A program made the translations under genes and the position numbers. DNA of 64,000 bases from Natrinema gelatinilyticum. Its GTDB lineage: Archaea; Halobacteriota; Halobacteria; Halobacteriales; Natrialbaceae. The notes beneath the pieces were generated by a model, which had not been told where the DNA came from, searched no databases, and worked only from the letters and a program-made list of their open reading frames with translations. Where the stretch lies: assembly GCF_024266705.1 (NCBI RefSeq), contig NZ_CP100758.1, positions 1 through 64,000 on the forward strand, written 5' to 3'. This document shows positions 34,666 to 43,237 of the stretch, in pieces (the first letter of the stretch is position 1; each line of letters opens with the position of its first letter).

Positions 34666-37527
34666 TTAGTTGGGGTAGTAGAGGGTCACGGCGAGCAGGT
34701 CAGTGCTGCCGACGGTCACGTCATCGATTCCATCGAGCCACGAGGAATCGCTCACCGATTCGAGGCGTTCGCGCATCGATGCGCGCTCGGCCTCGATTTC
34801 GGCTTCACGAGTCGAAACGCGGTTATCGATAGCAGCTTCGAGGTGCGGGCGGTCGAGCGCCTCTTCGAGGTCGGCCTTGATTTCCTGTTCTGCACGTCCC
34901 ACAGGCTTAGCGTCGCTCTCGGTGATACGCTCGATTACTCCTGGTTCGAGCGGTTCGTCGCCGAGTAGTGGCAGCGCAACCTCGACGAGTTCCTCCATGA
35001 TCGTCGGGTCCGGTTCGGTGTGTGCGACGTACCGAGCCAAAATCGTATACACCGCTGTTTCTTCCTCGACAACCGCCGACCCCTGTGCTGCTGTACGCCC
35101 GTTCCGGTCATCATCAGTGAAGGCAGTCTGTTTGGCAATCTCGATTAGTCGCTGGACAAGTGGGTGTGCCACGTCCAGCATCTCGACGTTCGGATGTTCC
35201 TCGGCGTACCGAGCATCGAATGTCACCTGTGCATATTCACGCTTGACGTCACCCGCCAGCAGCCGGTCGTCCGTGATCGTGACGTTGAACGTACTGTCCG
35301 CATTCATCTCGACCGGGCAGCCAAACAGGTTCAGTGCACTACGTACGAATCGATGTAGCCCGTTTTCGCCACCCATCCGCTCTTGTGTCTCCCGGAGTCG
35401 TTCCCTGACGTCTTGGAGATCAACTTCAGTATGTCCGTAGAACGAATCGGATTTGATCCGTTCGAGCGTATCCTCGTCGAATGTGTTTGAGCTTCCTTGG
35501 TCCGGGGTCTGCTGGGTAAACTCATCGAGTGTCGTCTGAGGGATGCCAGCATCAAGCCCTTGTTCTTCGATGATGGCGAGTACGCCGGTATCGTCTCCAA
35601 AGTAGGGCGGGGAGAATCCGTAGTCACCGCGGATCTGCTCGGCTTTCTTTACCAGTGTTTGGAGGATGGCGGCGTCCATTTCGTCTTCAACCACCATCGT
35701 TCGAATGTAGGCGACATTTTTCGGTTGGCCGTAGCGGTCGATACGACCGTTACGCTGTTCGAGACGGTTTGGGTTCCAGGGAAGCTCGTAATGGATGATC
35801 TGGTTGCATGCGTGCTGGAGGTTCATCCCCTCAGAGATGACGTCAGTCGAAATCAGGACAGCACGGTTGGAAGACTCGAACTCCTGGAAGCGGTCCTTCC
35901 GTTGGCCCTCGCTCAATTCTCCGTGGAGGGTGAATAGGTCACAGTCATCGTATCGTCCGCTCTCTTCGACCTGCTCTGCGAGGTACTCCAACGTGTCTGT
36001 GTACTTTGTGAAAATGATGACGCGTGAATCGGTGTTCAACCGATTCCTGAGCGTGTTCTTCAGCAGCTCCTGAAGCTTGCTGTCACGTGTTTTAGTTACT
36101 TTTGCGGCCTTCTCGGCAACCTCGTTTAGAACGTCGAGTTCGTGTTCGATCGCCGTTTTATCCCCGCTCACGACGCGCTCGACGCGCTCACCGGCCTCTT
36201 CCTCGGTGTACTGTTCGCCGGTATCGTTGTCCAGCGCGTTCGCACGTGCGATATCCTCGGAAATTCCTGCGTCCTCCTCGATGGTCTCGTCGTCGGCTTC
36301 TTCGAGCCGTTCTTCTAGCTTCTCTCGTCGGTTCGAAAGGGAACGACGAAGCGCTTCTGGGCTGCTCAGCGTCCTCTTGAGGAAATGGATCACCGACCAG
36401 CGAGCGAGCGTCTGGCCGTGAGCAGACCCCGACCTAGCCGTCGAGATGAGTGTATCGCCATAGGTCCGAACGGCATCGAGAACCTCCTCTTCGTACGTGG
36501 TTGGCCGCACGTAGACTTCGTCTTGATCTCGGTCCGGAAACGGACTCTCCTCATCGTCATTCTTGAACCATTCTTTGACGTCGTCTCGACGGCGTTGAAC
36601 GATGTGGTTCTTCGCAACGTCTCTATTAATGATCGGCTCGTGTTGTGGACCCGATACAGCGCCGACATCGAGCATTCGGAGAAGGCTGGCGAAAGAGTCG
36701 GAGTAGCCATTGTGCGGGGTTGCAGTTAGCAGCAAGAGGTGCTCAGCGTGATCGGCGAGGTCCGTTGCGACATTCCATCGCTGCATATCGATGCTCTGAT
36801 CGGCAGACGTCTGGTGGGGTTTCGCCGCATTGTGTGCTTCATCGATAATACAGAGGTCCCAGTCCTGTTCGAGGATCTGGTTTCGGATTGAGGGCTGTTT
36901 CGCGTAATCGATGCTCGCAATGAGTTTTGAGTGATGCTCCCATGGGTTTGCCCCCGGCGGTAGCTCCTTCTCCATCGCTTTCCGGTGCCGAGTGCTGATT
37001 ATATCTGCGTCGATGTGGAAGAAGTGATTGAACGCATCCTTCCATTGCTCACGGAGATTTGCTGGCGTGATGATCAGAATGCGTTCCGCCCGGTTGCGAG
37101 CGAGAAGCTCGCTAATGATAAGCCCGGCCTCGATGGTTTTACCCAAACCAACGTCATCTGCTAGTAACATTCGGACCCGCGGCATATCGAGAGCCATCAC
37201 GACGGGGGTTAGCTGGTACTCCGTTGGTATGACACGGGAGCGCTGAAGGCTCACGAGAGGTGCCGTCCCGTGGAGCATTGAGAGCCGATTTGCCTGAAGG
37301 TGAAGCTGTTGATATTGTGGATTCCCAATCCGGCTCGCACTGGGTGGGTCAAGACGTCCCTCTGAGATGGTTTCGATCGGGTAGTAGAAGCGATGTGTGT
37401 CAGCTGCAGTACCACCTAGCGCGGTAGCAACGATTTCTTGTCCTTCGATACTATCGACTCGCCAGAGCCGATTTCGGTTCTGGATAACTGCTCCCGGCTG
37501 AATATTTTGTGGAAGGCCTGAACTCAT
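34666..37527 (-). CDS. SNF2-family helicase, DISARM DrmD-like
   Basis: This 953-aa SF2 translocase has an N-terminal beta domain (PGAVIQNRNRLWRVDSIEGQ) and motif I LLADDVGLGKTIEAGLIISE near residue 124. The DEAH box is in CIIDEAHNAAKPH near 228, followed by LLLTATPHNGYSDSF. The C-terminal lobe has IIFTKYTDTLEYLAEQ, VLISTDVISEGMNLQHA and EQRNGRIDRYGQPKNV near 592. This architecture matches proteins annotated as DISARM DrmD and related SNF2 helicases. It is the first gene of the operon; a TATA-like TTATATTTATTG lies about 70 bp upstream. Confidence 0.88.
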   Translation of the reverse strand: MSSGLPQNIQPGAVIQNRNRLWRVDSIEGQEIVATALGGTAADTHRFYYPIETISEGRLDPPSASRIGNPQYQQLHLQANRLSMLHGTAPLVSLQRSRVIPTEYQLTPVVMALDMPRVRMLLADDVGLGKTIEAGLIISELLARNRAERILIITPANLREQWKDAFNHFFHIDADIISTRHRKAMEKELPPGANPWEHHSKLIASIDYAKQPSIRNQILEQDWDLCIIDEAHNAAKPHQTSADQSIDMQRWNVATDLADHAEHLLLLTATPHNGYSDSFASLLRMLDVGAVSGPQHEPIINRDVAKNHIVQRRRDDVKEWFKNDDEESPFPDRDQDEVYVRPTTYEEEVLDAVRTYGDTLISTARSGSAHGQTLARWSVIHFLKRTLSSPEALRRSLSNRREKLEERLEEADDETIEEDAGISEDIARANALDNDTGEQYTEEEAGERVERVVSGDKTAIEHELDVLNEVAEKAAKVTKTRDSKLQELLKNTLRNRLNTDSRVIIFTKYTDTLEYLAEQVEESGRYDDCDLFTLHGELSEGQRKDRFQEFESSNRAVLISTDVISEGMNLQHACNQIIHYELPWNPNRLEQRNGRIDRYGQPKNVAYIRTMVVEDEMDAAILQTLVKKAEQIRGDYGFSPPYFGDDTGVLAIIEEQGLDAGIPQTTLDEFTQQTPDQGSSNTFDEDTLERIKSDSFYGHTEVDLQDVRERLRETQERMGGENGLHRFVRSALNLFGCPVEMNADSTFNVTITDDRLLAGDVKREYAQVTFDARYAEEHPNVEMLDVAHPLVQRLIEIAKQTAFTDDDRNGRTAAQGSAVVEEETAVYTILARYVAHTEPDPTIMEELVEVALPLLGDEPLEPGVIERITESDAKPVGRAEQEIKADLEEALDRPHLEAAIDNRVSTREAEIEAERASMRERLESVSDSSWLDGIDDVTVGSTDLLAVTLYYPN

Positions 37528-38099
37528 AGGTTTGTTATGGATGAATCGCGGTATGCGATTGTCTCGTAGATGAAAGTGTCTGTCTGAGGCAGTAACTTAT
37601 ATTTATTGTTGAATCGATCAGGGCGCTAGCTTCTACATTTTATTTGATAACTATAAATTAGTGGCCTCGAAACTGCTTCGATAGCGGCTCTGTTGAAACC
37701 CTCTTGCAGTCTTGCGATTTGCTGAGAAGCTAGTTTCGCATCGAATCCTGCGAATCCGATGGGAAGAGCGCCTCTCCCCAATATCAACCCTGATGGATTT
37801 CAACAGAGCCTCAATAGCATGTTGTGAGCAGAGTTGCTGAACTACTTGGCTTCGCGTGTTTCCACTCACTGTTGTACCATGAGGGTACGAACCATGTACT
37901 CAGAGGTTCCTTCTTCACCACTCTAGTTTACTACGACGAATTCTAATTCGAAATTTTCACATAGTTATTTTCCAACTTGTACAAGAAGTCGTCACTGAAA
38001 ATCCACTCCTCGCCGCTGAACCGGCCTAATCGAAGGGTAACATACCACAATTTCTGATGCTCGACAGATATATGGTGCAAGCTTGTCATAAAAGTGACT
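37528..38099. other. Intergenic region upstream of the defence operon
   Basis: It contains the putative operon promoter (TTATATTTATTG at about 37600), a 125-bp MITE (37686-37810), and AT-rich sequence before the integrase gene. No gene is supported. Confidence 0.5.
37686..37810. mobile_element. 125-bp MITE with IS5-like ends
   Basis: The ends GGCTCTGTTGAAACC and complement GGCTCTGTTGAAATCC form an inverted repeat. Flanks TCGATAGC (37678-37685) and TCAATAGC (37811-37818) look like an 8-bp target duplication with one mismatch. The ends resemble the GGCTCTATTGAATCC ends of the IS5-type element at 19706-20642, its likely mobilising parent family. There is no coding capacity. Confidence 0.75.
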
Positions 38100-38705
38100 A
38101 TGCGACTGGAGGCAACCGCCAAGTCGGACGAATACAAGGTCTGGATGACCGACGGCGAACTCGAGGAGCTGCGTCGCTCGACGATGAACCCGCGCGATGA
38201 TCTCGTCATTCAGCTCGGTGGCTACGTCGGACTCCGTGCCTTCGAGATTCCACAGATCCACCCGGAACACGTCAAGCGAACAGCCGACGGTCAGCACTAC
38301 CGCCTTCGCGTGCCAGAGGGCAAGGACACGACCGGGAGTGGCGGGAAGCCTCGCGACGCCTACCTCTCCACGGACATCGAGAGCGATATTCATCGCTACC
38401 AGACCCACGAGGATATCGCACCCTCCGACCCGCTCGTGGACCTCACAGAGCGCGGCGTCAGAGACGTCGTCAAACGGACTGCCGAACGTGCCGCCGACGA
38501 GACCGGCGACGACGACTTCCGCTACGTGAGTTCTCACGATCTCCGCCGGCGGTTTGCCCAACGCCTCCTCGTCGACCGCCAGATGAACCCCCGTGTCGTG
38601 ATGGCCGTCGGCGGCTGGGACTCCTTCCAAGCGATCGAACCGTATCTGAATGCGCCGACGCCCAACGTCGTCAACGAAGCCTTCGACGAGGCAGGGCTGG
38701 TATGA
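38100..38705 (+). CDS. Tyrosine recombinase/integrase
   Basis: This 201-aa catalytic-domain integrase of the XerC/D-phage superfamily starts at MRLEATAKSDEYKVW. Conserved elements are GGYVGLRAFEIPQI (first Arg), the SSHDLRRRFAQRLLV box (His and second Arg), VGGWDSFQAIEPYL (His position replaced by Trp), and the presumed Tyr in EPYL. It lacks a separate core-binding domain, like other short haloarchaeal integrases. No tRNA or attachment site could be identified nearby. It may define one edge of the integrated module extending to about 48.7 kb. Confidence 0.85.
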   Translation: MRLEATAKSDEYKVWMTDGELEELRRSTMNPRDDLVIQLGGYVGLRAFEIPQIHPEHVKRTADGQHYRLRVPEGKDTTGSGGKPRDAYLSTDIESDIHRYQTHEDIAPSDPLVDLTERGVRDVVKRTAERAADETGDDDFRYVSSHDLRRRFAQRLLVDRQMNPRVVMAVGGWDSFQAIEPYLNAPTPNVVNEAFDEAGLV

Positions 38706-38800
38706 ATCGCTTCAAGACACGCAGGGGCGACTCCCCCGTCGTCCGAGTCGAAGCTGCGAAGCTTCCTCGAAAATCGGACCAAGGATACGTGACCCAATGA
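38702..38800 (+). CDS. Small ORF overlapping the integrase stop
   Basis: This 32-aa frame (MNRFKTRRGDSPVVRVEAAK) starts with an ATGA overlap at the integrase stop, suggesting translational coupling. It is basic rather than acidic, which weakens the case. No family recognised. Confidence 0.25.
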   Translation: MNRFKTRRGDSPVVRVEAAKLPRKSDQGYVTQ

Positions 38801-39100
38801 AGGGCGACGCTGGGGAATAACGATGCTGCGGGTGAATTAGCTGTCCGCGTTTGGGTGGCGTTTTAACCCTCGATAGAGAATGGCGTGCTATGACTGTGTC
38901 AGATTCGTCGGACCTCGTTAGCGGTGTGAGAACTCTTCTATGACACCCTCTAATCCCAGCTAAAATACGGCGTTCATTCAGATGTTGTCAATGAGGTTGT
39001 GGCTGCCGGCTGACCGGAGGGAAGCCGGAAGCGGAGGGTGGGGAGGTGGGGCGTTACCGGGCGGTGGTTACGATAAAAAAGAGGGGGTTCGAGAGCCCCG
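38801..39100. other. Intergenic region between integrase and TFB
   Basis: No gene or repeat was recognised. A T-rich TTTTAACCCTC and a purine-rich stretch close to the TFB stop (GATAAAAAAGAGG on the + strand) could include the TFB terminator. Confidence 0.4.
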
Positions 39101-40174
39101 TTACCGCAGTCGGATGCGGCCGCGCTCGAGGACTGCGTCTGGATCATCGCTTCCGTGCCTGTCCACGTAGGCGTCGTCCAGAGCCTGCGAGTACCGGCTC
39201 ACTCGACTCTTCGAGGTGTCGACGACGGTGCTCGCCGCCTCAGCCACCTGCGCCTGGGTAACGGTCTTTCCGTCAGTGAGCCGATCCGCCGCATAGACGG
39301 CCGCCGCCCCCATCGTCAGACGCGACGTCCCCGGCCCGACCGGTTTCTCGTCGGCGATCTCCAGGAGGTGATCACTGAGTTCCCGCAACTCCAGACACGT
39401 CTGCACGTCGAGGACGTCGTCGAGCGCAATGAGCACATCATCGACGACTCCCTCTCGCGCTGGGGGCACGTTCAGACTGAGTTCACAGCGCAGCTTCCGC
39501 GCTGCCGCGCTCACTCGCTCGTACGGGGACTTCGTGTACTGCACGACCTCGTCACACGACCGGGGGAAGCCGGCTTGGTTCGCTGCGAGCAGCACTGCTC
39601 CGCCAGCGAGTGCCTCCCACGACATCCGTCCACCGGGCAGGCGCGCATCGGCCGCTTGCTTCAGGAACAACCCTGCGTCCTCGGCCACGAACCCGGGAAG
39701 TGCTAGATTCCCGGTGATCGACTCGATGTCGCGGAAGCCTTCGTTGAGCCGAATTGCGCGCTTGTCTTCGACCTGGAAGCGCTTGTGCCGCTGGCGCAGC
39801 CGCTCGAATTTGTCCATCTGCTCACTCGACAGGGAGTTTCCGTACCCGTCACTGCCGAGGAAGAACGTCGTATGAAGCCCCTTGTCGACCCGCAACGGGT
39901 TGATCGACTCGCAGCTCCACTCCGCGGGACCACTTTCGTCCGACGGCCCATGCACGCCCCGCGTCGGTCGGTGATCGACGTGCTCTGCGGAGACGACGAG
40001 GCCACACTTCTGACAGTAGGACTCCTGACCGCTGGTGACGACCTGGCCGTCACACTGGGGACACGTCGACTGCCGCGCCGGCTCGCGCTCAACGACCGAC
40101 TCCTCGGACGCTTCGCTGTTCTCGAATGCCTGTTCGACCGAAGATTCATACCGCACAAAGCTCGTACTTGACAT
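39101..40174 (-). CDS. tfb: Transcription initiation factor IIB (TFB), plasmid-borne paralogue
   Basis: This 357-aa TFB would recruit RNA polymerase to TBP-bound promoters. The N-terminal zinc ribbon is STCPQCDGQVVTSGQESYCQ followed by KCGLVV. The B-linker region contains WSCESINPLRVDKGLHTTFF. Two cyclin-fold repeats follow, ending ADRLTDGKTVTQAQVAEAAS with the C-terminal HTH that reads the BRE. The start MSSTSFVRYESS was chosen because sequence upstream is GC-rich and non-acidic. Haloarchaea commonly carry several TFBs, and plasmid copies can reprogramme gene sets. The core is more divergent than a housekeeping TFB (LRVDKGLHTTFFLGSDGYGN replaces the usual GRP/LGT motifs). Confidence 0.88.
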   Translation of the reverse strand: MSSTSFVRYESSVEQAFENSEASEESVVEREPARQSTCPQCDGQVVTSGQESYCQKCGLVVSAEHVDHRPTRGVHGPSDESGPAEWSCESINPLRVDKGLHTTFFLGSDGYGNSLSSEQMDKFERLRQRHKRFQVEDKRAIRLNEGFRDIESITGNLALPGFVAEDAGLFLKQAADARLPGGRMSWEALAGGAVLLAANQAGFPRSCDEVVQYTKSPYERVSAAARKLRCELSLNVPPAREGVVDDVLIALDDVLDVQTCLELRELSDHLLEIADEKPVGPGTSRLTMGAAAVYAADRLTDGKTVTQAQVAEAASTVVDTSKSRVSRYSQALDDAYVDRHGSDDPDAVLERGRIRLR

Positions 40175-40269
40175 GGGTTTCAGACCCTGAAGGTGCTCAC
40201 GCGCCCGACACCGCGATGCTACGACATCGCGGGTTTCCGACGACAACGACAACCAACAGACCCATCTGC

Positions 40270-40321
40270 GCGCTCTCGCTCGCGCCTTCGCGAGCGCCCC
40301 CTGGGGCGCGAGCGAGAGCGC
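40270..40321. repeat. 17-bp perfect hairpin upstream of TFB
   Basis: The arms GCGCTCTCGCTCGCGCC (40270-40286) and GGCGCGAGCGAGAGCGC (40305-40321) are exact reverse complements with an 18-nt loop. They lie about 100 bp upstream of the TFB start codon. A structured leader or a transposon-end relic are both possible. Confidence 0.6.
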
Positions 40322-40879
40322 ATCCGAGTGAGGAACCCCATCCAGCACCGCGCGCGACCCGCCCGGAGCGAGTGACCAGCTGTAAGCCGTTTCTCGCGTC
40401 CGGCCCGGACTGCGGGTCCGTGTCCAGGGCGACGGTCGTGAGCACGGCGAGTCGTGGTGTGACTCGTCGCGCGGAACGGCCCAAAGCGCTGGAACGCGAA
40501 AGCCCGCGAGGGGCGCAACCGAAAACGCGCTTACTGCTGGCGTCGAGACCAGATTCATTTTAGCCCGGAACGGCGAGCTTGCTCGCCGCATGCCCGGAAT
40601 GGTCGGTCGCGAGCGACGCGGAGGGCGGCAGCGGCGAGCGGGGCGGGCCGTAACGAAGCACCTGTTCAGCCGACCACGTCGCTCGGCGAACCACCCGCCA
40701 GCCTGGTGGACTCAGAAAGGGCGAGGCCGTCTCGGTCGTCCCCCGACCCCGCTAGCACTGAGCGGATGCGAGGCGCGCAGCGGCGGTCGCGGGATGCCGA
40801 GCGGCCGAGGGCTTTCGAAATCAGAGGTGGCCTGTGTATCGTTTACACCAACAGAATAGCAGCAGGTGCGACAAGGTGA

Positions 40880-40921
40880 TTAACCAACAGAGACCCGCTT
40901 GAATCCGCGGGTGTTGGTTAA
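40880..40921. promoter_or_regulatory. TTAACCAACA inverted repeat, second copy
   Basis: The arms TTAACCAACA (40880-40889) and TGTTGGTTAA (40912-40921) are separated by 22 bp. The site repeats the arrangement at 2650-2690, 38 kb away. The inner spacer also pairs partly (CCGCTTGAATCCGCGG). It lies 112 bp upstream of the 41033 gene. Confidence 0.6.
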
Positions 40922-41032
40922 CAGGGTAGCTGCCTCGACTGTGCTGAACCCCTCCATCGCTTCCGAAGCGTTCACGCGATTGGGATTCACGGAGGCCCGG
41001 CATACTTGTACTGACGGATAGTATCGGCTGCT

Positions 41033-41329
41033 ATGGCGGGCGATGAGGAGCCGGTACAGCAGTGTACGGTGGCCGAACCAGTCGATCTCCGCGCTGCACT
41101 CGACACGGCGGCGATTGAACATCTCGGCGTCGACGACCACCGAACGATCGTAATCTACCAACAGACTATTCTCATGATCATCGTCACAGAGGGAGAGGCG
41201 ACCGCAGCGCAGGCGTTCGACGTCGAACTCTGGAAGGAATCCCCGGATCATCCTAATCGAGATTCAGAAGACCTACTCACCGCATTTATCGATGAACTGG
41301 CGGCGACTACGGACACGATTCGTCGGTAA
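41033..41329 (+). CDS. Hypothetical acidic protein
   Basis: This 98-aa protein (MAGDEEPVQQCTVAEPVDLR, then RTIVIYQQTILMIIVTEG) has a strand-strand-helix feel but no recognised domain. It lies downstream of the TTAACCAACA inverted repeat and may be controlled by it. Acidic composition supports coding. Confidence 0.55.
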   Translation: MAGDEEPVQQCTVAEPVDLRAALDTAAIEHLGVDDHRTIVIYQQTILMIIVTEGEATAAQAFDVELWKESPDHPNRDSEDLLTAFIDELAATTDTIRR

Positions 41330-41752
41330 TCACGAGATGACTCCGTTCTGGGTTTGTCCTTCGATCGGACTCTGCTGAGTCAATAATCTCCGCACGAGTG
41401 ATCCACTTCCAAAACCAGCTTGGCATGGTTGACCGGATGTCAGCAATGATCGCTTCGCACAGGTACTCACCCAAAACGTCCGCGTGTAGGTGTTCGGTGG
41501 CGAGGGGGGGTGTCGTCGTGAGAGAGCCGCTCAGATAGCAGCGATTGTTCTGGAAATCAACGTCGGTATTTCTCGATTGCGTCGGCGCAGGTTGATCGAA
41601 ACCCGTCGAGAAATTCCACCTCGTCCATCTCTGTTCACCGAGGAATTGGAGTGACCAACCATCAATTCGTGGTGGAGGTACGGGTCCAGTCCGTCGGTCC
41701 CGGTGAGCCGTGTGAGGGAAGTGTTTTACTGCTGCGCTCACAATGTACACAC
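41330..41752. other. Region without a clear gene
   Basis: The minus strand has short open stretches, for example a frame reading DEVEFLDGFRSTCADAIEKY that stops after about 22 codons. There may be decayed coding sequence. Nothing can be supported as a functional gene. Confidence 0.35.
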
Positions 41753-42073
41753 ATGAGTTCCGACTCGGAGAAAAAGCGCGTCCAGTTCCGAGCGCCTCGG
41801 GGGTTGGTCGATCGAGCTGACACCCTCGCAGCAGTGTTCGAAACGGACCGGACGGATATCCTCATCTCCGCCCTCCAAGAGTACCTCCGAGACGCGGCGC
41901 ACTCCGACGAGATGAAACAGGAGATCGCGGAGGCTTACTACGACGACGACATCACGTTCGAGGAGCTGAAAGCCCTCGTCGGTCACGAGGAGGCAGCGAA
42001 CTTCCGGCTCCTGAAACAACAGTTGAGCGAGGCGTTCGTCGAGGACGTGGCGGAAGAGTTGGCCGACGGCTAA
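41753..42073 (+). CDS. Ribbon-helix-helix antitoxin-like protein
   Basis: This 106-aa protein has an RHH fold at its N-terminus (KKRVQFRAPRGLVDRADTLA, then TDRTDILISALQEYL) followed by an acidic helical tail. It ends directly before the ATG of a PIN-domain gene with no gap. It shares organisation with the pair at 53595-54395. As antitoxin it would bind both the operator and the toxin. Start is the ATG MSSDSEKKR, chosen because the upstream frame is not acidic. Confidence 0.75.
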   Translation: MSSDSEKKRVQFRAPRGLVDRADTLAAVFETDRTDILISALQEYLRDAAHSDEMKQEIAEAYYDDDITFEELKALVGHEEAANFRLLKQQLSEAFVEDVAEELADG

Positions 42074-42598
42074 ATGGTACGCATCGTCGCCGATACGTCC
42101 GCTTTCGTCAGTTTAGGGACCGTCGCAGATTCCACCCCAAACCCACTCGATCTACTGCTTGACGCGCACGACGTAATCCTCCCCGAGCAGGTCGTCGACG
42201 AACTCACTGAGACGGCCTCCTACGACGATGCGTCGGGTGAGGCAGCACAGGCCGTCCTCGATCGTCAGGCCGCGTTCGAGGTCCGCAGTATTGAGCTCGA
42301 CGAGACGTTCCCGCTCGACGATGGCGAGAACGCGGCAGTCACACTGGCCAATGACGTCGATGCCGTCCAACTGCTCTGTGACGAGTTCAACCGATTCGCG
42401 TTGATTCATGCGTCACTAGCGGATACGCGCCTCGTGACGACACCGATCGTCCTCACGGCGCTCGTCCGCAACGAAGTGCTCTCTCCAGAGGCTGCCGAGG
42501 GGTTCCTTGACGAGATGAGTGACGCCCGTAGCTGGTCAGCGAACACCTACGTCGCACGGGCGAGATCCACACTGCAACAGCAACAAAACGACGAGTGA
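42074..42598 (+). CDS. PIN-domain toxin (VapC-like)
   Basis: This 174-aa PIN-fold protein has first acidic motif RIVADTSAFVSLGTV, then Glu in LPEQVVDELTETASYD. DDGENAAVTLANDVDAVQLL supplies the next acidic residues and LIHASLADTRLVTTPIVL the end of the fold. PIN toxins are RNases that cut tRNA or rRNA; the target here is unknown. It is immediately downstream of the RHH gene, a classic toxin-antitoxin layout that would stabilise the replicon. Confidence 0.75.
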   Translation: MVRIVADTSAFVSLGTVADSTPNPLDLLLDAHDVILPEQVVDELTETASYDDASGEAAQAVLDRQAAFEVRSIELDETFPLDDGENAAVTLANDVDAVQLLCDEFNRFALIHASLADTRLVTTPIVLTALVRNEVLSPEAAEGFLDEMSDARSWSANTYVARARSTLQQQQNDE

Positions 42599-42997
42599 GA
42601 CCACCTATAGCCACACGTCTCAGACAGGCATCAATAGGACTGGCCTTGTTGAGTCCCCTAGTCGCAGACCTGTTTTGAGAGGCATGCGAGGTAGATCGCG
42701 CGAATCGATTACCCACTATCGTCGTCTGTGACGAGAACGGAGTGGTAGAGCGGCGTCATCTTTCTAACAAAACCGGCAAGTACTGCAGTAGCCAATTACG
42801 CCTCGTTCCTACATTAAGCGCGCTGGTTGCAATTTCTGACCCTATACGTTTCGTCGGCGAGCCTCACGGACCGTTGCCATTCTTGAAGCGGTGAACCCGC
42901 ACGATGAACCGATCTCCAGCCACTGAGCAACAACATGAACGCAGCCGATAATACCATACGAAACGGTTATACCCGACAATCAGTAAAACATTCATAT
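42599..42997. other. Intergenic region
   Basis: No gene was recognised. A GGCCTTGTTGAGTCCCC word at about 42640 recalls IS5-type ends but has no partner. The last 60 bp hold an AT-rich stretch (CATTCATATATG) that includes the start of the next gene. Confidence 0.4.
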
Positions 42998-43225
42998 ATG
43001 AGTGATGACAAGCAAGAGCAGGACGTCAACGACCGAATGACCCGAGCCAATTCTAAAAAACGGACGACAGACGGCGAGTTTTCCAAGTCCCGCTCTCGCG
43101 ACCTCGACGAAGCCCTCGGAGGTGAGCGAGAGGTCCCCGAGGACGCGGAGCACGTCACAATGGTCCCCGAACACGTCCCGATGCAGATGCGAACAGACGA
43201 CAAATCGGATTCCGAAGACGAGTAG
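42998..43225 (+). CDS. Small hydrophilic hypothetical protein
   Basis: This 75-aa, highly charged and probably disordered protein (MSDDKQEQDVNDRMTRANSK, ending TDDKSDSEDE) starts 12 bp before the DUF6338 gene's stop-start gap and is likely co-transcribed with it. No domain recognised. Confidence 0.5.
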   Translation: MSDDKQEQDVNDRMTRANSKKRTTDGEFSKSRSRDLDEALGGEREVPEDAEHVTMVPEHVPMQMRTDDKSDSEDE

Positions 43226-43237
43226 AGAGCTGCTTGG

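Larger units (their letters stand above)
40175..41032. other. Long GC-rich non-coding region upstream of TFB
   Basis: About 850 bp lack a believable gene. Composition is very GC-rich with many GCGAGCG/CGCTCGC words between 40260 and 40800. It contains a 17-bp perfect hairpin (40270-40321) and the TTAACCAACA inverted repeat (40880-40921). It may be a long 5' regulatory or transposon-derived region. Confidence 0.5.

Noticed and set aside
34703..35440. Ser/Arg-rich plus-strand frame opposite the SNF2 helicase gene
   Set aside because: Composition (Ser/Arg/Thr) is typical of a shadow of a GC-rich gene; no motif.
38706..39100. tRNA gene or attachment site next to the integrase
   Set aside because: No cloverleaf-capable sequence or repeated attachment core was found by eye on either side of the integrase gene.
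40197..40563. Several Arg/Ala-rich open frames in the GC-rich region upstream of TFB, and an apparent 496-codon version of TFB
   Set aside because: These frames run through the 17-bp hairpin, are strongly basic and lack any motif. TFBs normally begin close to the zinc ribbon, so the start at 40174 is preferred.
41307..41750. 147-codon minus-strand frame
   Set aside because: It is interrupted in character, not acidic, overlaps the 41033 gene end and the RHH gene start, and shows no family resemblance; possibly decayed DNA.
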